Assembly (NCBI GenBank): GCA_031413495.1
Contig: JANOFE010000171.1
Location: forward strand, 1 to 22,220
From: JACMNW01 sp031413495
Lineage (GTDB): Bacteria; Pseudomonadota; Alphaproteobacteria; Rhodobacterales; Rhodobacteraceae
DNA: 22,220 bases
Reading direction: 5' to 3'
In this document: piece by piece, positions 7,734 through 15,898 of the stretch
How positions within the stretch are numbered: position 1 is the first letter of the stretch
Layout of the letters: the number at the start of each line of letters is the position of its first letter
The notes under the pieces: model-generated
Told to the model about the DNA's origin: nothing
The model's database searches: none
What the model saw: only the letters and a program-made list of their open reading frames with translations
Program-made: the position numbers and the translations under genes

Positions 7734-8777
7734 ATGAAAGCCGCAAGACTTTACGAATACGACCCCGCGATGAACGTGCAGTTGAAGATCGAAAACGTCA
7801 AATCCCCCACCATCATGGGGCCGAATGACGTGATCGTAAAGGTCGGCGCGGCGGGTCTGTGCCGTACCGATCTGCACATCATCGAAGGCGTTTGGAAAGA
7901 TATCATGGATACGGGCGGCAACCTTTTGCCCTATATCATGGGCCATGAAAACGCGGGCTGGGTCGAAGATGTGGGGTCCAACGTTACGTCCGTGAAACAC
8001 GGCGATACCGTGATTTGCCACCCGCACCGCACCTGCGGCATTTGCCTGTCCTGCCGCTACGGCGACGATATGCACTGCGAACACAGCTTGTTTCCGGGGT
8101 TGGGTCTGGACGGCGGTTTTGCCGAATATTTCCTGACCTCTGAACGCTCGCTCATCAAACTGAACCCCAATATCACGCCGCTGGATGTGGCCCCGATGGC
8201 CGATGCGGGCATCACCGCCTACCGTGCCGCTAAAAAGGCCGCCAAAGCCCTGCGCCCCGGTGCCTATTGTGTGATCGTTGGCGTTGGCGGTTTGGGTCAC
8301 ATCGCCCTGCAATGCCTGCACGAAATTTCGGGCTGCCGCATCATCGCGGTGGACCGCGAGCCCGCAGCCCGGCAGTTGTGCAAGGATCTTGGTGCCGATT
8401 TCGTGCTGGATGGCGGGCCAAATATCATCGAAGAAATCAAGCAAATCACCGGCGGTGGCGCACAGGTGGTGATGGATTTCGTCGGTGAACTGGGCGTCGA
8501 AAATCTGTGCTGGAAGATGGTCCGCCCCGGGGGCGAGCTGATCATGATCGGTTACGGCGGCAAGATCGAGGTGCCAACCGCGCATCTGGTGATCAACGAG
8601 ATCAACATCGGCGGCAGCCTTGTGGGCAATTACACCGAATTGGTGGAACTGATGGAGTTGAACGCCGACGGCAAGGTGAAGATGCACTACGCGCAATATT
8701 CACTCGATAACATCAACGTCGCTTTGGATGATTTCAAAAACCGCCGCTTTGCGGGCCGGGGCGTGATCGTGCCGTAA
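7734..8777 (+). CDS. adh1: Zinc-dependent NAD alcohol dehydrogenase
   Basis: This is a medium-chain, zinc-dependent alcohol dehydrogenase of 347 residues. Catalytic zinc ligands are Cys43 (GLCRTD), His71/Glu72 (GHENAG) and probably Asp157. Structural zinc cysteines are 101, 104, 107 and 115. The Rossmann motif GVGGLG is at 183-188. Asp207 (AVDREP) at the end of the second strand points to NAD rather than NADP. It closes the monooxygenase operon, as Adh does in rhodococcal prm clusters, where it fits oxidation of the secondary or primary alcohol made by the hydroxylase. The exact substrate (for example 2-propanol) is inferred. A ribosome-binding site (GAAAGGG) precedes ATG 7734. A strong hairpin follows the stop. 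Confidence 0.9.
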   Translation: MKAARLYEYDPAMNVQLKIENVKSPTIMGPNDVIVKVGAAGLCRTDLHIIEGVWKDIMDTGGNLLPYIMGHENAGWVEDVGSNVTSVKHGDTVICHPHRTCGICLSCRYGDDMHCEHSLFPGLGLDGGFAEYFLTSERSLIKLNPNITPLDVAPMADAGITAYRAAKKAAKALRPGAYCVIVGVGGLGHIALQCLHEISGCRIIAVDREPAARQLCKDLGADFVLDGGPNIIEEIKQITGGGAQVVMDFVGELGVENLCWKMVRPGGELIMIGYGGKIEVPTAHLVINEINIGGSLVGNYTELVELMELNADGKVKMHYAQYSLDNINVALDDFKNRRFAGRGVIVP

Positions 8778-8779
8778 CG

Positions 8780-8804
8780 AAGGCGCGGGCCGGCCCCGCG
8801 CCTT
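8780..8804 (+). terminator. Strong hairpin after the alcohol dehydrogenase
   Basis: A 10-bp perfect G+C-rich stem (AAGGCGCGGG at 8780-8789 with CCCGCGCCTT at 8795-8804) begins two bases after the adh stop. Only a short T-poor tail (GGTTC) follows. It is a likely operon-end terminator or 3' stabiliser before the BLUF gene. Confidence 0.6.
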
Positions 8805-8841
8805 GGTTCAATAGCCAAACCGCGTAAGGGAGAGAGAACAC

Positions 8842-9324
8842 ATGAGCGGCGATACTATCACCAAGCAACCGCAGGCGGCAGCGGATCACTGCTACCGCCT
8901 GATTTACCGCAGTCACAGCCTACTGCCAGATGGCGGTAAAGACGAGGCTGCTTTGGCCGAAATCCTGAAACAGGCGCGGGCCAAAAATGCCGATCTGGGC
9001 ATAACGGGTGCCTTGATGCTGTATGATGATTGGTTCGCCCAAGTGCTGGAAGGCCCGCAAGCGGCAGTCGAGGCGCTTTATGCAAAGATCAAGGCCGATA
9101 GCCGCCATGATGGCGTGCGGCTGAACGAAGCAGGGGTTGCGCCCAAGCGGCTGTTCGGCAAGTGGGCGATGGCCGTGGTCGCCGAACATCACGAACCTGA
9201 CCAGCCGATGGTTGCCACCACCGGCGGGCTTGCGCAGGGCGCGCCATGGCGGGTGACGCTGGAACAGGAGGCCATCCTGACCAGGCTGCGCGATCTGACA
9301 CGCGGCTATGGGCGGGGATCTTAA
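8842..9324 (+). CDS. BLUF-domain blue-light photoreceptor (short)
   Basis: This 160-residue protein is essentially a single BLUF flavin-binding domain. Key photocycle residues are visible: Tyr22 (LIYRS, equal to AppA Tyr21), Asn49 (KNADLGITG), Gln67 (FAQVLEGP, equal to Gln63) and Trp108 (FGKWAM). The ~45 residues after the domain show no second output domain, so it would signal by protein contact, as short BLUF proteins do. A good ribosome-binding site (GGGAGAGAG) precedes ATG 8842. It sits just after the monooxygenase operon on the same strand and before DUF1097. Whether it controls either is unknown. Confidence 0.9.
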   Translation: MSGDTITKQPQAAADHCYRLIYRSHSLLPDGGKDEAALAEILKQARAKNADLGITGALMLYDDWFAQVLEGPQAAVEALYAKIKADSRHDGVRLNEAGVAPKRLFGKWAMAVVAEHHEPDQPMVATTGGLAQGAPWRVTLEQEAILTRLRDLTRGYGRGS

Positions 9325-9434
9325 TTCCATTTGATTGACAGGGCATGACCCGCACCGCCGGTGTCCTGTTACGCAGTCGATAAGGCGGCGCGAACAACGA
9401 CAATAGCCAGACATTGGCGTGGGAGGGAACGAAA

Positions 9435-9944
9435 ATGGATATTATCACCGCTTTGGCGGTTTCCATCGGCTTGCTAGGGGCCGTGGCAACTTATCTTTTC
9501 TTGACGATCGGCACCTTACAGATCTGGGTCGGCTTTATCGGCTGGGCCAGTTTCTATCACTGCGGCGGCGGTTCCGTCGGGCTAGCCAAATCTATTGCAG
9601 CGAACCTGTGGGGCGTGGTGATGGCGTTTATAGCGCTTCTGCTGATCACCCAGATCAATCCTGGCCTGCCGGGCGTGCTATGGCCATCCCTTGTTGTGGG
9701 CGTGACGGCGGCCATTTTGGTGCTCGGGGCCAAGATCGAGGCGCTGAACGTGATCCCGGCCACTGTCTATGGCTATGCGTCAACTGCCGGGTATGGGCTG
9801 TTGTCCGGCGCCACGCTGACCACGTTCAATCTGGCCAATCCCCTGATCTGCGTCAGCCTGTCGCTGGTGATTGGTGGATTGTTTGGGATCGTGTCCGAAA
9901 AGTTTGCGGGAATCCTGAAAGGTCAGGATAAGATCACAGCCTGA
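9435..9944 (+). CDS. DUF1097 family inner-membrane protein
   Basis: This is a 169-residue hydrophobic protein with about five membrane segments (near residues 3-25, 28-45, 55-75, 80-100 and 130-155). It resembles the DUF1097 family (E. coli YcdZ is a member). Typical features are the early WVGFIGWASFYHCGG and LAKSIAANLWGVVMAF. The molecular function is not known; some membrane proteins of this type are suspected transporters or channels. The start is placed at ATG 9435 after GGGAGGGAACG; an in-frame GTG-like start 21 bases earlier is less likely. It may belong with the E1-like gene downstream. Confidence 0.75.
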   Translation: MDIITALAVSIGLLGAVATYLFLTIGTLQIWVGFIGWASFYHCGGGSVGLAKSIAANLWGVVMAFIALLLITQINPGLPGVLWPSLVVGVTAAILVLGAKIEALNVIPATVYGYASTAGYGLLSGATLTTFNLANPLICVSLSLVIGGLFGIVSEKFAGILKGQDKITA

Positions 9945-9965
9945 ACGTGATTTGCCAGCACTTTA

Positions 9966-10012
9966 GGTGTGCAGGCAGCGTCGCCCATGGCTTCACTGCC
10001 TGCCTCTACACC
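9966..10012 (+). terminator. Imperfect hairpin after the DUF1097 gene
   Basis: GCAGGCAG (9971-9978) pairs with CTGCCTGC (9996-10003). It is extended outward by GGTGT (9966-9970) with ACACC (10008-10012) across a 4-base bulge. It lies 22 bases after the DUF1097 stop and may end that transcript. No T-run follows. Confidence 0.35.
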
Positions 10013-10024
10013 CGGGTGCAGGTG

Positions 10025-10052
10025 CCCCTTGTGACTATCAATTCATAAGGGG
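10025..10052 (+). promoter_or_regulatory. Inverted repeat upstream of the E1-like gene, possible operator
   Basis: CCCCTTGTGA (10025-10034) and TCATAAGGGG (10043-10052) form a dyad with one non-Watson-Crick position and an 8-base A+T-rich spacer, 43 bases before the start codon. The size and place suit a dimeric repressor or activator site, or a leader hairpin. A 10-bp palindrome CACCCGGGTG lies just upstream (10009-10018). I see no convincing sigma-70 promoter here. Confidence 0.3.
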
Positions 10053-10095
10053 TTGCGACTGGTCAACGCGAACCGCACTTTGAAAGAACCTGTTT

Positions 10096-12471
10096 ATGTC
10101 AACTGATTTGAAGATCATCGAGCAGCGGCTTTTGTGGCTGTCCCATTGGATGATCCACCACGCAAATCACATCCGCCCAAAAGTTGATGGCATTAAGGTC
10201 GGCGGCCATCAGGCCTCTTCGGCGTCGATGGTTTCCATCATGACGGCGCTTTATTTCAGCGCGCTGCGCCCCGAAGACCGCGTTGCAGTAAAGCCGCACG
10301 CGTCGCCGATTTTTCACGCAATCCAGTATCTTATGGGCAACCAAAGCCGTGCCGCGATGGAGAATTTCCGTGGTTTTGGCGGCGTGCAAAGCTACCCGTC
10401 ACGGACAAAGGACAGCGACGATGTCGATTTCTCCACCGGCTCGGTGGGCTTGGGCGTGGCGATCACCTCATTCGCCTCCATCGTGCAAGACTACATTGCC
10501 GCGAAATCCTGGGGACGGGACATACCGCTGGGGCGAATGGTGGCACTTGTGGGTGACGCAGAGCTGGATGAAGGCAACATCTATGAGTGCCTTCAGGAAG
10601 GCTGGAAAAATGGTCTTCGCAATACCTGGTGGATCATCGATTATAACCGCCAGTCGCTTGATGGCATTGTTCGGGAAGGTTTGTTCAAAAGGGTAGAGCA
10701 GATTTTTGATGCCTTCGGGTGGGATGTGGTTCGGGTGAAATACGGCTGCCTGCAACGCGCGGCCTTTGCCGAGCCGGGCGGCGAAAAGCTGCGCACTTGG
10801 ATTGACGGCTGCCCGAACCAGCTTTACGCCGCACTCACCTTCATGGGTGGGGCCGTCTGGCGCAAACGCCTGATGGATGCGCTTGGCGACCAAGGCGATG
10901 TCACTACGCTGCTCAATCGGCGGTCGGACGCGGAACTGGCCGAACTGATGGAAAATCTTGGCGGCAACTGTGTGCAGACGATGGCGGACACCTTTGCCAC
11001 GATAGACCACGACCGCCCGGTCTGTTTCCTTGCCTATACCATCAAAGGCTGGGGGACGCCGATTGCCGGGCACAAGGACAACCACGGTGGCCTGATGACC
11101 AAGGCGCAGATGGCCGACTGGCAGCGCGACATGGGCGTGCCCGAAGGTCAGGAATGGGAAAAATTTGCCACGGTCGCCGATCCCGCCGCGTTGCAGCGCG
11201 CGTTGTCGCAGGCACCGTTTTTTGCCAAAGGTCCAAGACGCTTTACTGATGACAAATTGCATGTGCCCGAGATTGCGATCAGTGCCGAGCGTGAAATTTC
11301 AACGCAGATGGGCTTTGGCAAGATTCTTGACGATCTGGCAAAAGGCGACAGCCCATTGGCATCACGGATCGTCACAACATCGCCGGACGTGACCGGCACC
11401 ACAAGTCTTGGCCCATGGGTAAACCGTCGCAAACTTTTTGCGCGCACGGCGCACGCAGATACGTTTAGCGATGAGAAAATCGTCTCAACCGCGAAATGGG
11501 AGTTCACCCCAGAGGGTCAGCATATCGAGCTTGGCATCGCCGAGATGAACCTGTTCCTGCTGCTGGGTGCTGCGGGTTTGTCACATTCGTTGTTTGGCAA
11601 ACGCCTTTTGCCGATCGGAACGGTTTACGACCCCTTCGTTGCACGCGGTCTCGATGCGCTGAACTATGCCTGCTATCAGGATGCCCGGTTTATGATCATT
11701 GGAACGCCGTCAGGCGTTACGCTGTCTTATGAGGGCGGGGCGCACCAATCCATCGCAGCACCGCTGATCGGAATGTCGCAAGATGGATTGGCGGCATTCG
11801 AGCCAGCCTTCGTAGACGAGCTTGCCGTTGTCATGCAGTGGGCCTTTGCCCATATGCAAAAAGATGGCGGCAGTGACCCTGATGAGCGCACCTGGCTTCG
11901 CGATGAAACCGGCGGATCGGTCTATCTGCGGCTGTCGACCAACCCGATTGAACAGCCGGGCAAGCGCCAGGACGACGCGTTTCGTCAAGGCACCATCGAC
12001 GGCGGGTATTGGTTGCGAAAGCCGGGCCCGAATTGCGACGTGGTCATTGCCTATCAGGGTGCGGTGGCACCGGAAGCAATCAAAGCGGCGGGTCTTATCG
12101 CCCAAAGCCGTCGGGATGTTGGCGTTTTGGCGGTGACCTCGGCAGACCGGTTGAACGCCGGCTGGACCGCAGCGCAACGCGCGCGTTCGCGTGGCAACGC
12201 GGCAGCGCAAAGCCATGTTGAGGCGCTGTTACAAGACCTGCCGCCGCATTGCCGGCTGGTGACGATTATCGACGGTCATCCGGCGACACTCGCGTGGCTT
12301 GGCTCGGTGGTCGGCCACCAGTCCATTCCGCTTGGGGTTGAACATTTCGGCCAGACCGGCACGATTGCTGATCTTTATCGACACTTTGGCATTGATGCAG
12401 ACTCTATCGTCGAAAAGGTCAACGGGCTGACCGCCGGCAGGCCGATCCTGCGGCGCTTTGCCGGGCCATAG
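10096..12471 (+). CDS. Pyruvate-dehydrogenase-E1-like thiamine-diphosphate enzyme (homodimeric type)
   Basis: This 791-residue protein has the homodimeric AceE/transketolase layout: an N-terminal TPP domain, a central transketolase-like domain and a C-terminal domain. The TPP/metal motif reads GDA at 153-155 with Asn184 (spacing of 28, as in AceE), where the family normally has GDG. The activating Glu is Glu483 in ELGIAEMN. The active-site loop YTIKGWG ... KDNHGG contains His330, matching the AceE His loop. It is about 100 residues shorter than AceE (887). No E2 or E3 gene is in the window, so it may feed a distant E2, or use a free acceptor or a different 2-oxo acid. No strong ribosome-binding site precedes ATG 10096. 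Confidence 0.82.
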   Translation: MSTDLKIIEQRLLWLSHWMIHHANHIRPKVDGIKVGGHQASSASMVSIMTALYFSALRPEDRVAVKPHASPIFHAIQYLMGNQSRAAMENFRGFGGVQSYPSRTKDSDDVDFSTGSVGLGVAITSFASIVQDYIAAKSWGRDIPLGRMVALVGDAELDEGNIYECLQEGWKNGLRNTWWIIDYNRQSLDGIVREGLFKRVEQIFDAFGWDVVRVKYGCLQRAAFAEPGGEKLRTWIDGCPNQLYAALTFMGGAVWRKRLMDALGDQGDVTTLLNRRSDAELAELMENLGGNCVQTMADTFATIDHDRPVCFLAYTIKGWGTPIAGHKDNHGGLMTKAQMADWQRDMGVPEGQEWEKFATVADPAALQRALSQAPFFAKGPRRFTDDKLHVPEIAISAEREISTQMGFGKILDDLAKGDSPLASRIVTTSPDVTGTTSLGPWVNRRKLFARTAHADTFSDEKIVSTAKWEFTPEGQHIELGIAEMNLFLLLGAAGLSHSLFGKRLLPIGTVYDPFVARGLDALNYACYQDARFMIIGTPSGVTLSYEGGAHQSIAAPLIGMSQDGLAAFEPAFVDELAVVMQWAFAHMQKDGGSDPDERTWLRDETGGSVYLRLSTNPIEQPGKRQDDAFRQGTIDGGYWLRKPGPNCDVVIAYQGAVAPEAIKAAGLIAQSRRDVGVLAVTSADRLNAGWTAAQRARSRGNAAAQSHVEALLQDLPPHCRLVTIIDGHPATLAWLGSVVGHQSIPLGVEHFGQTGTIADLYRHFGIDADSIVEKVNGLTAGRPILRRFAGP

Positions 12472-12525
12472 CGCCCAGCGTGCTGTGCCGGATAATGAAG
12501 ATGCCTCGAATTACAGCTGCGTTTC

Positions 12526-12587
12526 AGACGCTTTGCTTGCCGATTTCGGGGCCCTTCTTGGTATCAAAATCATTTTGCAAAGCGTCT
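12526..12587. repeat. 11-bp perfect inverted repeat in the convergent intergenic gap
   Basis: AGACGCTTTGC (12526-12536) and GCAAAGCGTCT (12577-12587) are exact inverted copies separated by 40 bases. They lie in the 162-base gap between the convergent E1-like and aldehyde dehydrogenase genes. This could be a two-way terminator with a large loop or a remnant of a small repeat element. Nothing else coding is seen in this gap. A run of nine C (12625-12633) abuts the aldehyde dehydrogenase stop. Confidence 0.5.
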
Positions 12588-12633
12588 ACAAATCCAGGGG
12601 GCAGCTCAGTTCAAGCGAACAACGCCCCCCCCC

Positions 12634-14076
12634 TTAATGCTTCACCATCACGTGCCGCACGACCGTATAATCCTCCAACGCATACCCACTTAAATCTTTC
12701 CCATACCCCGATTGCTTCAATCCCCCATGCGGCATCTCATTCACCAGCATGAAATGCGTGTTCACCCATGTGCAACCGTAGCGCAGTAGTGCCGCCGTGT
12801 TCATGGCGCGGCCTATGTCGCGGGTCCAGACGCTTGAGGCGAGGCCGTAATCGCTGTCGTTGGCCCAAGTGACCGCTTGGTCTAGGTCGCCGAAGGGCGT
12901 GATGGAGACGACGGGGCCGAACACCTCACGCCGCACGATTTCGTCAGATTGCAAAGCGCCTGCGACGACTGTGGGGCGGTAGTAGTAGCCGTCGGGCATT
13001 GCCTCGCCGCCTGTCGTGATCTCAATATGCGGTACATCGCGGGCGCGGTTGACGAAGCTGGCGACGCGGTCGCGTTGGCGCAGCGATATGAGAGGGCCGA
13101 TTTCGTTGGTGGTGTCGTCGGCATTGCCAAGTTGGATGGTTGATACGGCGGCGCTTAAATCGGCGACCAAGCGGTCATACACTTTCTTGCCCGCATAGAT
13201 GCGGCAGGCGGCGGTGCAATCTTGCCCGGCATTGTAGAACCCGAACGCCCGAAGCCCGTCCACCACCTCGGCCACATCAGCATCATCGCAGACGATGACC
13301 GGGGCCTTGCCGCCCAGTTCCAGATGCGTGCGTTTCACCGATTTCGCGGCGGCATCCAGCATTTTCTTGCCCGTCGCCACATCGCCCGTCAGCGAAATCA
13401 TATCAATGCCGGGGTGGTTGATCAGGTAGCTGCCAACGGTTTGCCCGCGCCCGGTGATCACCGATACCACGCCTTCGGGCAGTTCTTCGGCCAGAATATG
13501 CGCCATCTTCAGCGCGGTCAGTGGGGTTTGTTCCGATGGTTTGAACACCACGGTATTGCCGCCCGCAATCGCCGGGCACAGCTTCCATGCCATCATCATC
13601 AATGGGTAGTTCCATGGCGCGATGCTTGCGATCACACCCACGGCATCACGCCTTATCATCGACGTATGCCCTGCCAGATATTCGCCCGCCAGCGCGCCAT
13701 GTTGGTTGCGCACAGCGCCCGCGAAGAAGCGGTAACAATCCACCACCGCAGGCAGTTCATCGTTCAGCGCCAGATTGATCGGCTTGCCGCAATTCAGCGC
13801 CTCAAGGGCTGCGAAGTCATGGGCTTCGCGTTCAATCCGGTCAGCAATGCGCAAAAGCGCAGCAGAGCGTTCGCCGGGGGTGGTGCGGGACCAGTGATCA
13901 AACGCCTTTCGGGCACTGGCTACTGCGCGGTCCACCTGCGCGGTTGACGCCTCTGGCACCTCCAAGATCAAACCCCCGGTGCGCGGGTTCAGAATTTGCT
14001 CGCGCGCGTCGTGGCCTGCCTCAAACACGTTGCCAACCAGCAGCGCGGTGGAAATGGTGGGATGTGCGGTGTCCAT
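12634..14076 (-). CDS. patD: Gamma-aminobutyraldehyde dehydrogenase (PatD/YdcW type)
   Basis: This NAD-dependent aldehyde dehydrogenase has 480 residues. Catalytic residues are Asn156 (APWNYP), Glu253 (LELGGKAP) and the nucleophile Cys287 in YNAGQDCTAACRIY, a phrase typical of E. coli YdcW. The established reaction of that family is oxidation of 4-aminobutyraldehyde, from putrescine, to 4-aminobutyrate. It is the last gene of an operon ordered as E. coli ydcSTUVW, starting 11 bases after the permease stop with the ribosome-binding site GGAGGG. A betaine-aldehyde or other aminoaldehyde preference cannot be excluded from sequence. Confidence 0.88.
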   Translation of the reverse strand: MDTAHPTISTALLVGNVFEAGHDAREQILNPRTGGLILEVPEASTAQVDRAVASARKAFDHWSRTTPGERSAALLRIADRIEREAHDFAALEALNCGKPINLALNDELPAVVDCYRFFAGAVRNQHGALAGEYLAGHTSMIRRDAVGVIASIAPWNYPLMMMAWKLCPAIAGGNTVVFKPSEQTPLTALKMAHILAEELPEGVVSVITGRGQTVGSYLINHPGIDMISLTGDVATGKKMLDAAAKSVKRTHLELGGKAPVIVCDDADVAEVVDGLRAFGFYNAGQDCTAACRIYAGKKVYDRLVADLSAAVSTIQLGNADDTTNEIGPLISLRQRDRVASFVNRARDVPHIEITTGGEAMPDGYYYRPTVVAGALQSDEIVRREVFGPVVSITPFGDLDQAVTWANDSDYGLASSVWTRDIGRAMNTAALLRYGCTWVNTHFMLVNEMPHGGLKQSGYGKDLSGYALEDYTVVRHVMVKH

Positions 14077-14087
14077 TGGACCCTCCG

Positions 14088-14897
14088 TTATTTACCGGCG
14101 CCAGCGGTTTCAGACCCGCCGCGCGTGACGTAATAGGCGAACAGAATGGGGATGATGGTGGCCGTGAACACCACGATTGCCACCACATTGGTGACCGGGC
14201 GTTGGCGTGGGCGCACCAGTTCTTGCAGCATCCAAATGGGCAGGGTGGATTGCTGCCCTGCGGTAAAAGTGGTGACGATCACCTCGTCAAACGACAGCGC
14301 AAAGGCGAGCATACCCCCCGCCAGCATCGCCGATCCGAGGTTGGGCAGCAGGATGTGGCGAAAGGTTTGAAAGGCGTTGGCACCTAGATCGGCAGACGCC
14401 TCCATAATGCCACCAGAAAGCCTGCGCATGCGGGCGACGGCGTTGTTGTAGACGATGACGATGCAGAATGTGGCATGGCCGAGAATGATGGTCAGGGTAG
14501 AAAACGGAATATCCATGATCGAAAACGCAGACCTAAGCGACATTCCGGTGATCACGCCGGGCAGGGCAATGGGCAGGATGATCAGCAGCGATATTTGTTC
14601 GCGCCCAAAGAATTTGGTGCGGGCCATGGCGGCGGAAACCAATGTGCCAAGGATCAGCGCAAGGGCGGTTGATATGGTGGCAACCTGCAAGGATAGCACC
14701 ATCGGCGGCCAGATATCTGCGCGGTTCCACGCCACGGCGAACCATTTGGTGGTCAGACCCGGGGGTGGGAATTGATAGCTACGGTCTTCGGTCGTGAAGG
14801 CGTAAAGGAAGATCAGAAGGATCGGCAGATGCAGGAACAAAAGGCCCGCAGCTGCGCCGATTTTGAGGCCAAGGGGTGCGCTTGTGTTAGAGGGCAT
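14088..14897 (-). CDS. ydcV: Polyamine-type ABC transporter permease (YdcV/PotC family)
   Basis: This is an inner-membrane permease of about 269 residues with six predicted membrane segments. The cytoplasmic EAA loop that contacts the ATPase reads EASADLGANAFQTFRHILLP. The PotC-like SFDEVIVTTF segment is present. The start is placed at ATG 14897, overlapping the end of the upstream permease gene by 11 bases; the TTG start at 14921 is possible but less likely, and the E. coli protein is about 264 residues. It pairs with the other permease to form the channel for the substrate, presumably putrescine or a related amine. Confidence 0.88.
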   Translation of the reverse strand: MPSNTSAPLGLKIGAAAGLLFLHLPILLIFLYAFTTEDRSYQFPPPGLTTKWFAVAWNRADIWPPMVLSLQVATISTALALILGTLVSAAMARTKFFGREQISLLIILPIALPGVITGMSLRSAFSIMDIPFSTLTIILGHATFCIVIVYNNAVARMRRLSGGIMEASADLGANAFQTFRHILLPNLGSAMLAGGMLAFALSFDEVIVTTFTAGQQSTLPIWMLQELVRPRQRPVTNVVAIVVFTATIIPILFAYYVTRGGSETAGAGK

Positions 14898-15828
14898 CGA
14901 AAGCCCCCGCGCGTTTGGCAAGCGCCAGATACACCAACATGATCACAATCGGCACCACGGCGAAGGCGGCGGCGAGGGGCAGGTTTCCCGCCGTTCCTTG
15001 CTGTTGGTAGACGGCAAGCCCGATGAAGCGCGCCGATGTGCCCACGATTTGCGGAATGATGTAATCGCCCATGGTGAGGGAGAATGTAAAAATCGACCCT
15101 GCAATGACACCCGGTAGGGCGAGAGGCAAAACCACAGTGCGAAACGTCTGAGCGCGGGTGGCGCCAAGATCGGCTGATGCCTCCAGCATGGATGTTGGCA
15201 CCCGTTCAAGCGACGCTTGCATTGGCAAGATCATGAACGGCAGCCAGACATAGACGAAAACGATGAACGTGCCGATGTAGGATGTGGAAAGGGAATTGCC
15301 GCCGATTGCGGGCAGGGCAAGCAGCCCTTCAATGACAAAGCCCGCGCCGATGCTTTCAGCGGCCCAGGTGATGATACCTTCCTTGGCAAGGATCAGCTTC
15401 CACGCGTAAACCTTGACCAGATAGCTGGACCATAAAGGCAGCATGACGCCCAGATAGAACACGGCTTTCCAGCGGCCCTTTGCGTATCGGGCGGCGAAAT
15501 AGGCGATGGGGAAGGCGATGATTGCGGAGGCGATGGTGACGAGAGCCGACATCAAAAGTGTGCGCAGGATAATATCGAAATTCTGTGGGCGAAACAGTTC
15601 GGCATAGGTTTTAAGGGTAAATTCGGGGACGACAAGGCCGGAAAATTCGTCAATGGAATAGAAGCTTTGCAACAGCAAGGCGAGCAGCGAGCCGACATAG
15701 ACCACGCCAAGCCAGATCAGCGGTGGTGCAATCAACAGGGCCAGCAGCACATTCGGCCTGCGCCAGAACAGGCCCGTCAGGCGGTCAGCCACCCCGCGTT
15801 CGGGGATAATGGCGGTTGATGCAGTCAT
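14887..15828 (-). CDS. ydcU: Polyamine-type ABC transporter permease (YdcU/PotB family)
   Basis: This 313-residue permease has an EAA loop (EASADLGATRAQTFRTVVLP), the TFSLTMGDYIIPQIVG segment and a C-terminal GAFDAL that closely resembles E. coli YdcU. The open frame reaches 15888. ATG 15828 is chosen because it gives the same length as YdcU (313), lies close to its first membrane segment, and is preceded by GGATGG at suitable spacing. It is encoded just downstream of the ATPase gene. Confidence 0.9.
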   Translation of the reverse strand: MTASTAIIPERGVADRLTGLFWRRPNVLLALLIAPPLIWLGVVYVGSLLALLLQSFYSIDEFSGLVVPEFTLKTYAELFRPQNFDIILRTLLMSALVTIASAIIAFPIAYFAARYAKGRWKAVFYLGVMLPLWSSYLVKVYAWKLILAKEGIITWAAESIGAGFVIEGLLALPAIGGNSLSTSYIGTFIVFVYVWLPFMILPMQASLERVPTSMLEASADLGATRAQTFRTVVLPLALPGVIAGSIFTFSLTMGDYIIPQIVGTSARFIGLAVYQQQGTAGNLPLAAAFAVVPIVIMLVYLALAKRAGAFDAL

Positions 15829-15898
15829 GGCTTGGCCATCCGCATGAGGGCGAAAAATTTTCGACGAAAATTGTTCAGACCAAAGCATGGGAAAGGTG

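Noticed and set aside
7581..8696. Long - strand open frame (371 codons) opposite the alcohol dehydrogenase
   Set aside because: It is a His-rich shadow of a well-supported gene, with no ribosome-binding site or family motif.
12625..12633. Run of nine C as a possible phase-variation tract
   Set aside because: It lies just outside the aldehyde dehydrogenase stop codon, so slippage would not alter the protein; no promoter is near.
12480..12752. + strand 90-codon frame in the convergent gap
   Set aside because: It runs into the aldehyde dehydrogenase gene on the other strand, has low-complexity Pro/His/Ser content and no homology.
13222..13947. + strand 241-codon frame opposite the aldehyde dehydrogenase
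   Set aside because: It is opposite a conserved catalytic gene and reads as an Arg/His-rich shadow.
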